Below are positions 1-9,100 of a stretch of DNA of 14,310 nucleotides, in pieces; the stretch's first letter is position 1, and each line of letters begins with the position of its first letter. The notes beneath the pieces were generated by a model, which ran no database searches, was not told the DNA's origin, and saw nothing but the letters and a program-made list of their open reading frames with translations. Source of the stretch: Chloroflexota bacterium (lineage in GTDB: Bacteria > Chloroflexota > Limnocylindria > Limnocylindrales > CSP1-4). The DNA lies in assembly GCA_021785115.1 (NCBI GenBank), contig JAJYGO010000396.1:1-14310 (forward strand), written 5' to 3'. The position numbers and the translations under genes were made by a program.

Positions 1-1
1 G

Positions 2-292
2 GTGCGCCTGCTGACCCTCGACCACGCGGCATACCTGCGGCGCGTCGCCCGGATCCCGTTCTTCCACAACGGGACCGACGAGCTGGCCGACGCCGCCGCC
101 GACGCGTCCCGCGACTGCGACGCGGTCATCCTCGCCCACCACGGGTGCTCCACCCTGGGCGACACGATCACCGCGGCCTACCGGCGCGCCCTGCTGCTCG
201 AGGAGGCCGCGACGAACACGTTCCGCTGCCTGCAGCTGGGCGACACCACGACGACCTTCCCCGAGGAGGCGCTGGCGGGCCTCCACCGGTAG
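2..292 (+). CDS. Class II aldolase/adducin family protein, C-terminal part (5' end outside window)
   Basis: The frame is open to the left edge, so the GTG at base 2 is probably an internal valine. The 96 visible residues match the C-terminal half of class II aldolases. They show a DHAAYLRRV segment, a GTDELA stretch, the zinc-site motif LAHHG (about residues 44-48) and the following helix ALLLEEAA. Family members use a divalent metal to cleave or dehydrate sugar phosphates such as fuculose-1-phosphate or methylthioribulose-1-phosphate. The gene ends 53 bp from the convergent mtnA stop. This hints at a role in the same pathway, either as the DHAP-shunt aldolase (Ald2 type) or as the dehydratase MtnB. 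The N-terminal metal ligands and the substrate pocket are not visible, so substrate is inference. A weak 5-bp hairpin (295-308) follows the stop. Confidence 0.85.
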   Translation: MRLLTLDHAAYLRRVARIPFFHNGTDELADAAADASRDCDAVILAHHGCSTLGDTITAAYRRALLLEEAATNTFRCLQLGDTTTTFPEEALAGLHR

Positions 293-345
293 CCGCCGGT
301 TGGCCGGCAGTCGCCGGCAGCCGCCCGCCGCGCCGACGCCAGTCC

Positions 346-1377
<1,032 letters not shown>

Positions 1378-1506
1378 GTTGGCGTCCTCCCGCAGGTGCC
1401 TGGCGCAGATGGCTGGTCGCGGCCGCCGGCTCGTCCGGCACCGCGCACCTTACCGGAGGCGGCCGGCAGCGGGCGGCGGCGCGATCCTCGGGCCGCCCGC
1501 TGGCAG

Positions 1507-1536
1507 TTGCTTGCGTTATTGCGCAAGTGCTAAACT
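1507..1536 (+). promoter_or_regulatory. Probable sigma-70-type promoter of the OsmC-family gene
   Basis: A TTGCTT -35-like hexamer (1507-1512) and TAAACT (1531-1536) are separated by 18 nt. TGC directly before the hexamer makes it an extended -10. This AT-richer patch is rare in the window and lies 49 nt before the ATG at 1586. The match is by eye; no transcription start is known. Confidence 0.6.
1510..1527. promoter_or_regulatory. Inverted repeat CTTGCG-N6-CGCAAG, candidate operator
   Basis: Two perfect 6-bp arms (1510-1515 and 1522-1527) surround TTATTG. The repeat fills the spacer between the -35 and -10 elements, where a dimeric repressor would block polymerase. OsmC-type genes are often controlled by MarR/OhrR-type or other redox regulators, but this is not a recognised consensus for any of them. 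No regulator gene is adjacent. Confidence 0.4.
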
Positions 1537-1585
1537 GTGGCCCTCGCCCGCCCTCGGGACGGGCCGCTAGCAGAGGTTCCCACCC

Positions 1586-1996
1586 ATGGAGATGGTCATC
1601 GACTTCCCGGGCGGCGCGCGCGTCGACGCCCACTTCGGCCCGTTCACGGTCCCCACGGACCAGCCGCCGTCAGGCGGGGGCCGGAGCTCCGCGCCGACGC
1701 CCTTCCTCACGTTCCTGTCCACGATCGGCACCTGCGCCGGCATCTACGTCCTGGGCTTCTGCCGCCAGCGCGGCATCCCCACCGAGGGCATCCGGCTCAT
1801 CCAGCGCATGGGCGCGGACCCGATGACCGGCATGGTGACCGACATCGACGTGACCATCGAGCTGCCCGAGGACTTCCCGACCAAGTACACGGACGCGGTG
1901 GTGCGCGCGGCCGACCAGTGCGCCGTCAAGAAGCACTTCGAGCACCCGCCGGTCATCCGCGTGGCCAGCCACCAGGCCGCGTCCGCCTCCGCATAG
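1586..1996 (+). CDS. OsmC family peroxiredoxin-like protein
   Basis: OsmC/Ohr-family proteins are cytoplasmic homodimeric thiol peroxidases that reduce organic hydroperoxides, although many OsmC-like members have unknown substrates. The 136 residues are typical for the family. The two active-site cysteines are present as Cys50 in IGTCAGIY and Cys112 in DQCAVKKH. Cys59 (GFCRQRG) is an extra cysteine near the first helix, and the GTCAGIYVLGFC segment is characteristic of the OsmC-like subgroup rather than of Ohr. The ATG at 1586 follows a weak AGAGG (1572-1576). The gene has its own promoter with an inverted repeat and is followed by a strong hairpin, so it is probably transcribed alone. The physiological substrate cannot be read from sequence. 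Confidence 0.92.
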   Translation: MEMVIDFPGGARVDAHFGPFTVPTDQPPSGGGRSSAPTPFLTFLSTIGTCAGIYVLGFCRQRGIPTEGIRLIQRMGADPMTGMVTDIDVTIELPEDFPTKYTDAVVRAADQCAVKKHFEHPPVIRVASHQAASASA

Positions 1997-2050
1997 CGCC
2001 AGACACCGCTCTCCCCTCCGCTGTCGGCTCCGCCCCGAGCCGTCTCCGCC

Positions 2051-2100
2051 CCGGCCCCCGAGCGTACCCCGCCCATCGGCGGCTACGCTTCGGGGGCCGG
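2051..2100 (+). terminator. Long hairpin between the OsmC-family gene and the DUF1684 gene
   Basis: The left arm 2051-2066 pairs with 2084-2100 over 16 bp, with one bulged base at 2089/2090. Inside it CCGCC (2069-2073) pairs with GGCGG (2078-2082) around the tetraloop CATC. No U-tract follows, so it would be an I-shaped terminator for the upstream gene. It ends only 34 nt before the next start and contains GCTACGCT (2082-2089), a promoter-like element, so it could also be a leader structure or an operator. Confidence 0.55.
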
Positions 2101-2134
2101 CGTCGTCCACGCCGCGCCGCCCACAGGAGGACCC

Positions 2135-2920
2135 GTGCACCCGTCCGACCCGCAGGCCCCAGAGCTCGTCCGGGCGATTGAGGAAGAGCGCGCCCGGAAG
2201 GACGAGTACTTCCGGCTGGCGCCCGACAGCCCCATCCCGCCGGACGAGCGCGACGGCTTCGCCGGCCTCGCCTACTTCCCCGTCGATCCCGCCTACCGCC
2301 TGGAGGGCCTGAAGCTGGACGCCTACGACGGCGACGAGCCGGAGGCGTTCGACCTGCCCACGTCCGACGACGACCTGCGGCGTGCCTGGCGGGCGGGCAC
2401 GCTGCACTTCTCGCTCGCCGGCCGGCCGCTGGCGCTCGTGGCCTACGACCTCGGCGGCGGCTCGCTGTTCCTGCCCTTCCTCGACGCCACGTCGGGCCGG
2501 GAGACGTACGGCGCCGGCCGCTACCTCGACCTCGAGCCCGAGCTCGACGGGACGTTCACGCTCGACTTCAACCTCGCCTACCACCCGTACTGCGCCTACT
2601 CGCCGTACTACTCCTGCCCGCTGACGCCGCCCGAGAACCGCCTCCCGGTGCGCATCGAGGCCGGCGAGCGCCTCGCGGGGACGGCCGCGCCCAGATCGGG
2701 GATCCCGGGCGCAACCCCCTTCTCCGGCGGCGGTCCAGGGCGCACAATGCCGCCACCAGCGTCCAGCTGGCACGTCCCCCCTGCAGCTGGAGGAGCTCCG
2801 TGCGTCCCGTCCCCAAGCCCGTCCGCGTCGGCGCCGCGGCGCTGCTCGCGCTCGCCGCCCTGGCGCCCGCAACCGTCGCCACGGCCCACAGCCCGGCCTC
2901 CGGCGACCACGCCGCGGTGA
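2135..2920 (+). CDS. DUF1684 domain protein with abnormal C-terminal read-through tail
   Basis: Residues about 20-180 fit DUF1684: [12 protein letters not shown] (40-51), YGAGRYLDL (125-133), [18 protein letters not shown] (144-161) and [14 protein letters not shown] (165-178). The function of the family is not established. Its paired cysteines (here Cys153 and Cys161) and the PPENRLP segment are its hallmarks. The GTG start is supported by AGGAGG at 2125-2130, only 4 nt upstream. The domain ends near base 2674. After it, the frame continues for about 80 Pro/Ser/Arg-rich residues with no family resemblance and runs 121 nt into the downstream phosphoesterase gene. I see no stop in any forward frame between 2641 and 2917, so either the stop was lost or a long overlap is real. 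Confidence 0.8.
   Translation: MHPSDPQAPELVRAIEEERARKDEYFRLAPDSPIPPDERDGFAGLAYFPVDPAYRLEGLKLDAYDGDEPEAFDLPTSDDDLRRAWRAGTLHFSLAGRPLALVAYDLGGGSLFLPFLDATSGRETYGAGRYLDLEPELDGTFTLDFNLAYHPYCAYSPYYSCPLTPPENRLPVRIEAGERLAGTAAPRSGIPGATPFSGGGPGRTMPPPASSWHVPPAAGGAPCVPSPSPSASAPRRCSRSPPWRPQPSPRPTARPPATTPR
2763..2790 (+). promoter_or_regulatory. Stem-loop reaching the phosphoesterase Shine-Dalgarno sequence
   Basis: CCAGCTG (2763-2769) can pair with CAGCTGG (2784-2790), giving a 7-bp stem with a 14-nt loop. Its 3' arm includes the first two G of the GGAGGAG ribosome site (2789-2795). It could limit initiation until translation of the overlapping upstream frame opens it. This is structural inference only. 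Confidence 0.25.
2789..2795 (+). promoter_or_regulatory. Ribosome binding site fixing the phosphoesterase GTG start
   Basis: GGAGGAG lies 4 nt before the GTG at 2800 and directly precedes the signal peptide. It supports a start inside the DUF1684 frame rather than a later one. Confidence 0.7.
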
Positions 2921-3924
2921 AGCGGATCTTCGTGATCATGCTCGAGAACCACAGCCAGTCCACGGTGATCGGCGACCCCAACGCGCCGTACCTGACCGCC
3001 CTCGCCGCGGCCAACGGCCAGGCGACCAACTACTACGGCGTCACGCACCCGAGCCAGCCCAACTACGTGGCGGCGATCACGGGCCAGCTCGACATCAACC
3101 AGATGACCGACAACGCCGCCAACCACTTCTCGTGGCCGAACCTGGTCGACCAGCTCGAGGCCAAGGGCATCAGCTGGGGCGCCTACATGGAGGCCATGCC
3201 GTCGGCGGGCTACCTCGGCGCCACCTGGCCCGGCAGCACGGCCCTGTACACGAGCAAGCACAACCCGTTCGCGCACATGGACGACATCACGTCCAACCCG
3301 GCCCGGCTCGCCAACATCAAGCCGTACACGGACCTGGCGGCGGACCTGAACTCCCCGCAGGCCCCGGACTTCGTGTGGATCAGCCCCGACCAGTGCAACG
3401 ACATGCACGGCGGCGTGTACACGTCCATCGCGGGCCATCCCGAGACGCCCTGCCCGTACAGCAAGAACGTCGACGACCCCGCGGACGCGTCGCTCAAGCA
3501 GAAGGCCGACGCCTTCGTCCACGGCGCGGTGGACACGATCACGCACTCGCGCGCCTGGACGGGCAACAGCGTGATCTTCGTGCTCGCCGACGAGGCCGAC
3601 TACGACGGGGCCGCGTCCAGCACGGACAACTGGGCCGACGTGTCGGGCTGCTGCGACTCGCCCGGCTACGGCATCGCCCCCGGCCTGCCCGACGGGTACG
3701 TCCTCACCGACAACGGCTCGCACCCGTGGAGCGGCCCGTTCGGCGGCGGCAAGGTCCCGGCCATCGTGATCGCGCGCAACGGCGCCGGCGGGATCGTGGA
3801 CCCCACGCCCTACAACCACTACTCGCTGCTCCGGACCATCGAGCAGGTCTGGGGCCTCGGCTACCTCGGCTACGCGGCGGACGGCGCCAACGTCAAGGCG
3901 ATGACGCCGCTCCTCATGCACTGA
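2800..3924 (+). CDS. Secreted phosphoesterase family protein (acid phosphatase/phospholipase C superfamily, PF04185-like)
   Basis: An N-terminal signal peptide (basic [10 protein letters not shown], a hydrophobic Ala/Leu core at 11-27, a cleavage-like TAHS near 29-31) sends this 374-residue protein out of the cell. The mature part has the phosphoesterase pattern: FVIMLENHS with metal-site Glu49/Asn50, THPSQPNY with the likely nucleophile Ser85, [10 protein letters not shown] (195-204), LADEADYD with Asp264/Glu265/Asp267, and [11 protein letters not shown] (338-348). The family hydrolyses phosphate esters (acid phosphatases, phospholipases C). The substrate here is unknown, but phosphate scavenging is plausible. 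Four cysteines (199, 218, 284, 285) could form disulfides outside the cell. The GTG start has a strong ribosome site. The start codon lies inside the upstream DUF1684 frame, which suggests coupling, and the gene closes with a clear hairpin. Confidence 0.9.
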   Translation: MRPVPKPVRVGAAALLALAALAPATVATAHSPASGDHAAVKRIFVIMLENHSQSTVIGDPNAPYLTALAAANGQATNYYGVTHPSQPNYVAAITGQLDINQMTDNAANHFSWPNLVDQLEAKGISWGAYMEAMPSAGYLGATWPGSTALYTSKHNPFAHMDDITSNPARLANIKPYTDLAADLNSPQAPDFVWISPDQCNDMHGGVYTSIAGHPETPCPYSKNVDDPADASLKQKADAFVHGAVDTITHSRAWTGNSVIFVLADEADYDGAASSTDNWADVSGCCDSPGYGIAPGLPDGYVLTDNGSHPWSGPFGGGKVPAIVIARNGAGGIVDPTPYNHYSLLRTIEQVWGLGYLGYAADGANVKAMTPLLMH

Positions 3925-3948
3925 GCCGCATCGCGGTCCAGCAACGGC

Positions 3949-3978
3949 CCGAAGGCCCCGCCCCGGCGGGGCCTTCGG
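3949..3978 (+). terminator. Rho-independent-like terminator (14-bp stem, no U-tract)
   Basis: CCGAAGGCCCCGCC (3949-3962) and its exact reverse complement (3965-3978) form a 14-bp stem with a 2-nt loop, effectively 13 bp with a tetraloop. It begins 24 nt after the phosphoesterase stop. The downstream sequence is C/G-rich without a T run, the I-shaped form common in high-GC bacteria. Confidence 0.8.
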
Positions 3979-4150
3979 CGTCCCGTCCGCAGGCCCACCC
4001 CATCCTCCGGACCAGCGCCGCACCCCCGGCAACCCCGGCCGAGGGTCGTCTGTCCCGCGGGCCGGTCGGCCCTCCCCGCGACCGCCGTCCGGACCCCAAA
4101 CTCGGCGGATCACGGTCCCGGCCGGGTTACCGGCGGCGTGCGGGGCCCTT

Positions 4151-4156
4151 GGAGGA
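4151..4156 (+). promoter_or_regulatory. Ribosome binding site deciding the PEP carboxykinase start
   Basis: GGAGGA precedes two consecutive ATG codons (4158 and 4161). Measured from GGAGG the spacing is 2 nt to the first and 5 nt to the second, so 4161 is preferred. An AAACT sequence at 4098-4102 is a faint -10 candidate upstream. Confidence 0.6.
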
Positions 4157-4160
4157 AATG

Positions 4161-5966
4161 ATGCGCAACGCCAAGCTCGACACCTGGGTCGAGGAAGTCG
4201 CCGCCCTGTGCAAGCCCGATCGCGTCCACTGGTGCGACGGCTCGGCCGCCGAGCACGACGAGATGATCCGCCTGATGGTCCACGCGGGCACCGCGGTCCC
4301 GCTCAGCGGCGACAAGCGCCCCGACAGCGTCCTGGTCCGCTCGCACCCCGCTGACGTGGCGCGGGTCGAGGACCGCACCTTCATCTGCTCCGCCCGGCCG
4401 GAGGACGCGGGGCCCACCAACAACTGGGCCGACCCAGCCGAGATGAAGGCCACCCTGAACGGTCTGTTCGACGGCTGCATGGCCGGCCGGACCATGTACG
4501 TCATCCCCTACTCGATGGGGCCGGTGGGATCGCCGATCGCCAACATCGGCGTGGAGATCACCGATTCCCCGTACGTCGTGGCCAACATGCACCTGATGAC
4601 GCGTGTCGGCACGCGGGTGCTCGAGGTGCTGGGGCCGGACGGCGAGTTCGTCCGCGGGCTGCACTCGGTGGGCATGCCGCTGGGCCCCAACGAGCCGGAC
4701 GTGCCCTGGCCGCACAACATCGAGCACAAGTACATCACCCACTTCCCGGAGACCCGGGAGATCATGTCCTTCGGCTCGGGGTACGGCGGCAACGCGCTGC
4801 TGGGCAAGAAGTGCCACGCGCTCCGCATCGCCTCGGTCCAGGCCCGCGACGAGGGCTGGCTGGCCGAGCACATGCTGATCCTCAAGCTGACCAACCCCGA
4901 GGGGCGCACCTACTACATCACCGGCGCCTTCCCGTCGGCCTGCGGCAAGACCAACCTCGCCATGCTCGAGCCCACGCTGCCGGGCTGGAAGGTCCAGACC
5001 GTGGGCGAGGACATCGCCTGGATGAAGCTGGGCGCCGACGGCCGGCTGCGCGCGATCAACCCCGAGGCCGGCTTCTTCGGGGTGGCGCCGGGCACCGGCA
5101 TGGGCAGCAACCCCAACGCCATGCGGACGCTCACCGACCGGGCCATCTACACCAACTGCGCGATCACCGGCGACGGCGACGTGTGGTGGGAGGGCATGTC
5201 GGACGAGCCGCCCGGCGACCTGACGGACTGGCTCCGCCGGCCCTACCAGGGCACGCTGCGCAAGGCCGCCCACCCCAACGCGCGCTTCACCGTGGCGGCC
5301 CAGCAGTGCCCGGTCATCGCCGACGAGTGGGAGGACCCCGCCGGCGTCCCGATCGACGCGATCCTGTTCGGCGGCCGCCGGCCCAACACGATCCCGCTGG
5401 TGACCGAGGCGTTCGACTGGACGCACGGCACGTTCATGGGCGCCACCGCCGGGTCGGAGACCACCGCGGCCGCCGTGGGCGCTGTGGGCCAGCTGCGGCG
5501 GGACCCGATGGCGATGCTGCCGTTCTGCGGCTACAACATGGCCGACTACTGGGGCCACTGGCTGAGCTTCGAGGGCCGGACGGAGACGTCCAAGCTGCCC
5601 AAGGTGTTCTTCGTCAACTGGTTCCGCAAGGGCGCCGACGGGAAGTTCCTGTGGCCCGGCTACGGCGACAACAGCCGCGTGCTCAAGTGGGTCACCGAGC
5701 GGATCGAGGGGACCGGCCAGGCGGTGGACACCCCGATCGGCCGGCTGCCCGCGCCGGGGGCGCTCGACCTGTCCGGCCTGTCGCTCCACGACGGAGCCAT
5801 GGACCAGCTTCTCTCGGTCGACGTGGACGGCTGGCTGAGCGAGGTGGCGCTGATCCGGGAGCACTTCGGCCGCTTCGGCGACCGGCTGCCGGACGCGATG
5901 GCGCGCTCGGTGGACGAGCTCGAGGCGCGGCTCCAGGCGGCTGGCGTCCCGGCCGGCGCCCGGTAG
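4161..5966 (+). CDS. pckG: Phosphoenolpyruvate carboxykinase (GTP)
   Basis: This cytosolic enzyme interconverts oxaloacetate plus GTP and phosphoenolpyruvate plus CO2 plus GDP, the entry step to gluconeogenesis (or an anaplerotic step in reverse). The 601 residues match the GTP-dependent family (about 600-620), not the shorter ATP form. Visible signatures are the P-loop [13 protein letters not shown] (253-265) with the reactive Cys261, metal-site Lys217, His237 and Asp284 (VGEDIAW), NPNARF-like HPNARF with Arg375, [12 protein letters not shown] (403-414), [14 protein letters not shown] (425-438), [15 protein letters not shown] (454-468) and the C-terminal nucleotide-site [10 protein letters not shown] (501-510). 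All expected catalytic residues appear intact. The gene stands alone: it follows the phosphoesterase terminator and converges on the cyclase gene. The open frame extends far upstream, but only 4161 gives both a ribosome site and the family's normal N-terminus. Confidence 0.97.
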   Translation: MRNAKLDTWVEEVAALCKPDRVHWCDGSAAEHDEMIRLMVHAGTAVPLSGDKRPDSVLVRSHPADVARVEDRTFICSARPEDAGPTNNWADPAEMKATLNGLFDGCMAGRTMYVIPYSMGPVGSPIANIGVEITDSPYVVANMHLMTRVGTRVLEVLGPDGEFVRGLHSVGMPLGPNEPDVPWPHNIEHKYITHFPETREIMSFGSGYGGNALLGKKCHALRIASVQARDEGWLAEHMLILKLTNPEGRTYYITGAFPSACGKTNLAMLEPTLPGWKVQTVGEDIAWMKLGADGRLRAINPEAGFFGVAPGTGMGSNPNAMRTLTDRAIYTNCAITGDGDVWWEGMSDEPPGDLTDWLRRPYQGTLRKAAHPNARFTVAAQQCPVIADEWEDPAGVPIDAILFGGRRPNTIPLVTEAFDWTHGTFMGATAGSETTAAAVGAVGQLRRDPMAMLPFCGYNMADYWGHWLSFEGRTETSKLPKVFFVNWFRKGADGKFLWPGYGDNSRVLKWVTERIEGTGQAVDTPIGRLPAPGALDLSGLSLHDGAMDQLLSVDVDGWLSEVALIREHFGRFGDRLPDAMARSVDELEARLQAAGVPAGAR

Positions 5967-6139
5967 GGCAGGCGGCCGGCTCTCGGGATGCAGGACCGGG
6001 AGGTCGCGCCGGGGCGAGTCATCGCGCTCGCGGTCGCGACGGTCGCCACGGGCCTGCGCAGGCGTTCTGGGCCGACGCCCTCAGGCCGTTGGAGGCTGCG
6101 ATCCGGAGCGCCGGCGGCCCCGGCTGACGCACGTCGCCG

Positions 6140-9100
6140 CTAGTGCGCGACCCTCCCCGTCGCGGCGGCGGCCGCCCGCGCGGCGGCAGTCGCGGCCGAC
6201 GCGTCGAGGTGGGCCAGCCAGGCGCGGGCGCCCACGCGGCCGAACAGCTCGCGGGAGCGGTCGAGCCAGGGCGCCACCTCGGGATCATCGGGCGGCAGCG
6301 CGGTGAGCAGGTCGGGGCCGATCCAGGCGATCGCCAGCCGGTTGCCGGCCGCCTCGAGCATCGGTGCGGCGTTGCGGTAGAGGTCGAGCGCCTCCCGCTG
6401 CCGACCCTCCGCCAGCACCAGGGCGGCCTCCGCGTAGGCGATCGAACTCACCATGAACCGCAGGTGCCGAGTTGGGCTGGTCCTCGCCTCCACCACGAGG
6501 CTGCGCAGGCGCTCTGGATCGCGCTGGTGCAGCGCCACCCGGGCGAGCCCGTCGAACAGGCTCTCGTTCTCCGGCATCAGGTCGTGGGCCGCCTCGAGGT
6601 ACGCGCGCGCCAGCTCCAGGTCGCCGGCCCCGAAGGCGACCCGCGCGAGGTCCTCGCGCAGCGCCACCCGCATGTCGCGGTCCTCGAAGTCCGCCAGGGC
6701 CCCGATCACGTCTGCAAGGTCTGCCGTGACGTCCTCGGCACGGGCTGCCCGGAAAGCCGTCCGCCGGCTGATCAGCGGGATGTGGTCGCGGCGGTCGAGG
6801 TCGAGCCGGAGCCACTCCTCGAGCGTGGACTGCCAGAAGTCCCAGCCCTCGAGGGCGGGGAAGGCCGCGTCGGAGAAGCTCTGGAGCATGAACACGCCCA
6901 TGCCCAGATCGCCGGTCTTCTTCGCCAGGGCCACGGCGTCAGCGCCCAGCCGGGTGGTCTCGTTCAGGCTGTCGACAGAGATCGTGGCGGCCAAGTTGTT
7001 GACCGCACGGAGCTCGAGGTCGGACCAGCCGCCGCGAGCGGCCAGGCGACGGCCGCCCTCGAGCAGCGCGATCGCCTCCTGCTGGCGGCCGATGAACCCG
7101 AGTGACGACGCCTTGTTGACCAGCGTCTCGGCGGTGATGCGGTCCATGCGCAGGAGCTCGGAGACGGGCAGCGCCTCGTCCGCCGTGGCGATCGACTCGG
7201 CGTACCGGCCCCGGCGCATGTAGGCGCGCGACAGGAGCGAGAGGAGCACGGTCCGGGTGTCGTCGTGAAGCTCCGCCTCGCGGTCCCGGGCGTTCTCGAG
7301 CAGCTCGACCGCGTCATCCACGCGTCGCGCGTCCAGCAGGCTCTCCGCACGGGCGTTGGTCGCCTGCACGACCCCGTCGAGGTCGCCGAGGGCCTCCGCC
7401 AAGGCCTGCGCCCGCACGAGCACCTCGTCGCCGCGGTCGTACTGGCCCGCCCGCGTCGCCTCGGCACCGGCCTCCAGGAGCAGCGGCACCTGCTCGGCCT
7501 TCCCCGCCACCTCGCCCGCCACCTCGGCCGCCGACAGCAGGAACCCGGCCGCCTGGTCGTGGGCACCGAGCGCGACCGCGCGGTCCGCCGCCGCGGCGAG
7601 GGCCAGCCGCGCCTGTGTCCCGAGGGCCGTCGCCTCGGCGCCCTCGGTCGCGTCGCGGTACGCCGCGAGGCAGTGCCCGGCGAGGGCGCCCGCCAGCTCG
7701 TCGCTGCCCAGCGCCTCGAAGTACCTGGCCGCGGCGAGGTGGCGCGCCTTGCGGTCGCGGCGGGCGAGCGTGCTGTAGGCGACCTCCCGGATCAGCGCCT
7801 GGACGAAGGCGTACGACCCGCGGTCCGGGCTGCGGGGATCGAGCGCGAGGCTGAACACCTCGCGCCGGACGAGAGCCCGGAGCCTGGGCTCCAGCTCGGC
7901 GGCGTCGAGGCCGGTCAGGGCCGCCAGCGCCGGCAGCGCGAAGCTCCGGCCCAGCACGGCGGCGTCCTGGACGAGCGAGCGGTCGTCGGGGTCGAGGCTG
8001 TCGAGCCGGGCGCCGATCAGGGCGGTGAGGGTCTCCGGGACGGCGAGGCTGGCCAGGTCGCCGACCGGGACGTAGACCCCGTCGCGCTCCACCAGGCGGC
8101 CGTCCGCGAGCAGCATCCGCACGGTCTCCACCGCGTACAGCGGGATGCCGTCGGCGCGGGCGACGATCTGGCCGGCGGCCTGCTCGGGCAGGCCCGGGAC
8201 CAGGCCGCGCAGCAGCTCGCGCATCGCCCCGTCCGGCAGCGGGTCCAGCTCGAGCGAGTTGAACGCGCGCCTGCCCGCGCCCCAGTTGGGGCGGCGCTCG
8301 AGGAGGTCGGGCCGGGCGAGCGTCAGCACGTAGATCGGCGCCCCGCGGCTCCACTCCAGCAGGGAGTCGATGAAGTCGAGCAGGCCGGTGTCGGCGAAGT
8401 GGAGGTCCTCGAACACCATCACCACCGGCGCGCTGGTGGCGAGCCGCCCGAAGAACGTCCGCCAGGCCGCGAACAGCTCGTCGGTGGCGGTCACGACGCC
8501 GGTCGAGCCGCCGACGCCCAGCAGCGCGAGGAGCGCCGGCTCGACCCACGCGCGCTCGTCGGCGTCGGGGAGGTGCTGCTCGACGGTCGCCTTGACCTTG
8601 GCGCGCGTGGTGGCTGCGTCGTCGGTCTCGACGAGGCCGCACCTGCCCCGGACCATCTCGCCCAGCGCCCAGAAGGTCAAGCCGCCGCCGAGCGAGGGGC
8701 AGCGGCCGTCGTGCCACCAGACGTTCTCGACCAGGCCGTCCACGTACTTGAGGAACTCCCAGGCCAGGCGCGACTTGCCGATCCCCGCCGGGCCCGTCAC
8801 CGAGACCAGGCGGAGGCGACCCTCGCGGCTCGTGGCGTGGAACAGGTCCTTGAGCAGGCGCAGCTCCTCCGTGCGGCCGGTGAACGGCGCCTCGAGGCCC
8901 TCGCTCCGGTTCCGGCCGCCCCGCTCGGCGATGACGCGCATCGCCCGCCAGGCCGGCACCGGGCTCGCCTTGCCCTTGAGCGCCTGCTCGCCGACGGCCT
9001 CGAACGCGATCGCGCCCGCGGCGGCCCGCCGGGTGGACTCCCCCACCAGCACGGTGCCGGGCGCGGCGGCGGACTGGAGGCGGGCCGCCGTGTTGACGAT

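Noticed and set aside
295..308. 5-bp hairpin between the aldolase and mtnA stops as a terminator
   Set aside because: GCCGG/CCGGC with a 4-nt loop is short and lacks a T-tract. Such stems are expected often by chance at this GC content.
1526..1533. AGTGCTAA resembling the right half of a CIRCE (HrcA) operator
   Set aside because: The left half at the required 9-bp spacing does not match TTAGCACTC, so this is only a half site within the promoter.
4110..5864. Minus-strand open frame (584 codons) opposite pckG
   Set aside because: Composition is dominated by Arg, Val, Gly, His and Pro without recognisable domains, while the plus strand encodes a fully conserved PEP carboxykinase.
5988..6143. 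51-codon ATG frame between pckG and the cyclase gene
   Set aside because: It has no ribosome site, its product is Arg/Ala-rich without similarity that I recognise, and it reaches the cyclase stop codon from the opposite strand. Open frames of this size are common in such GC-rich gaps.
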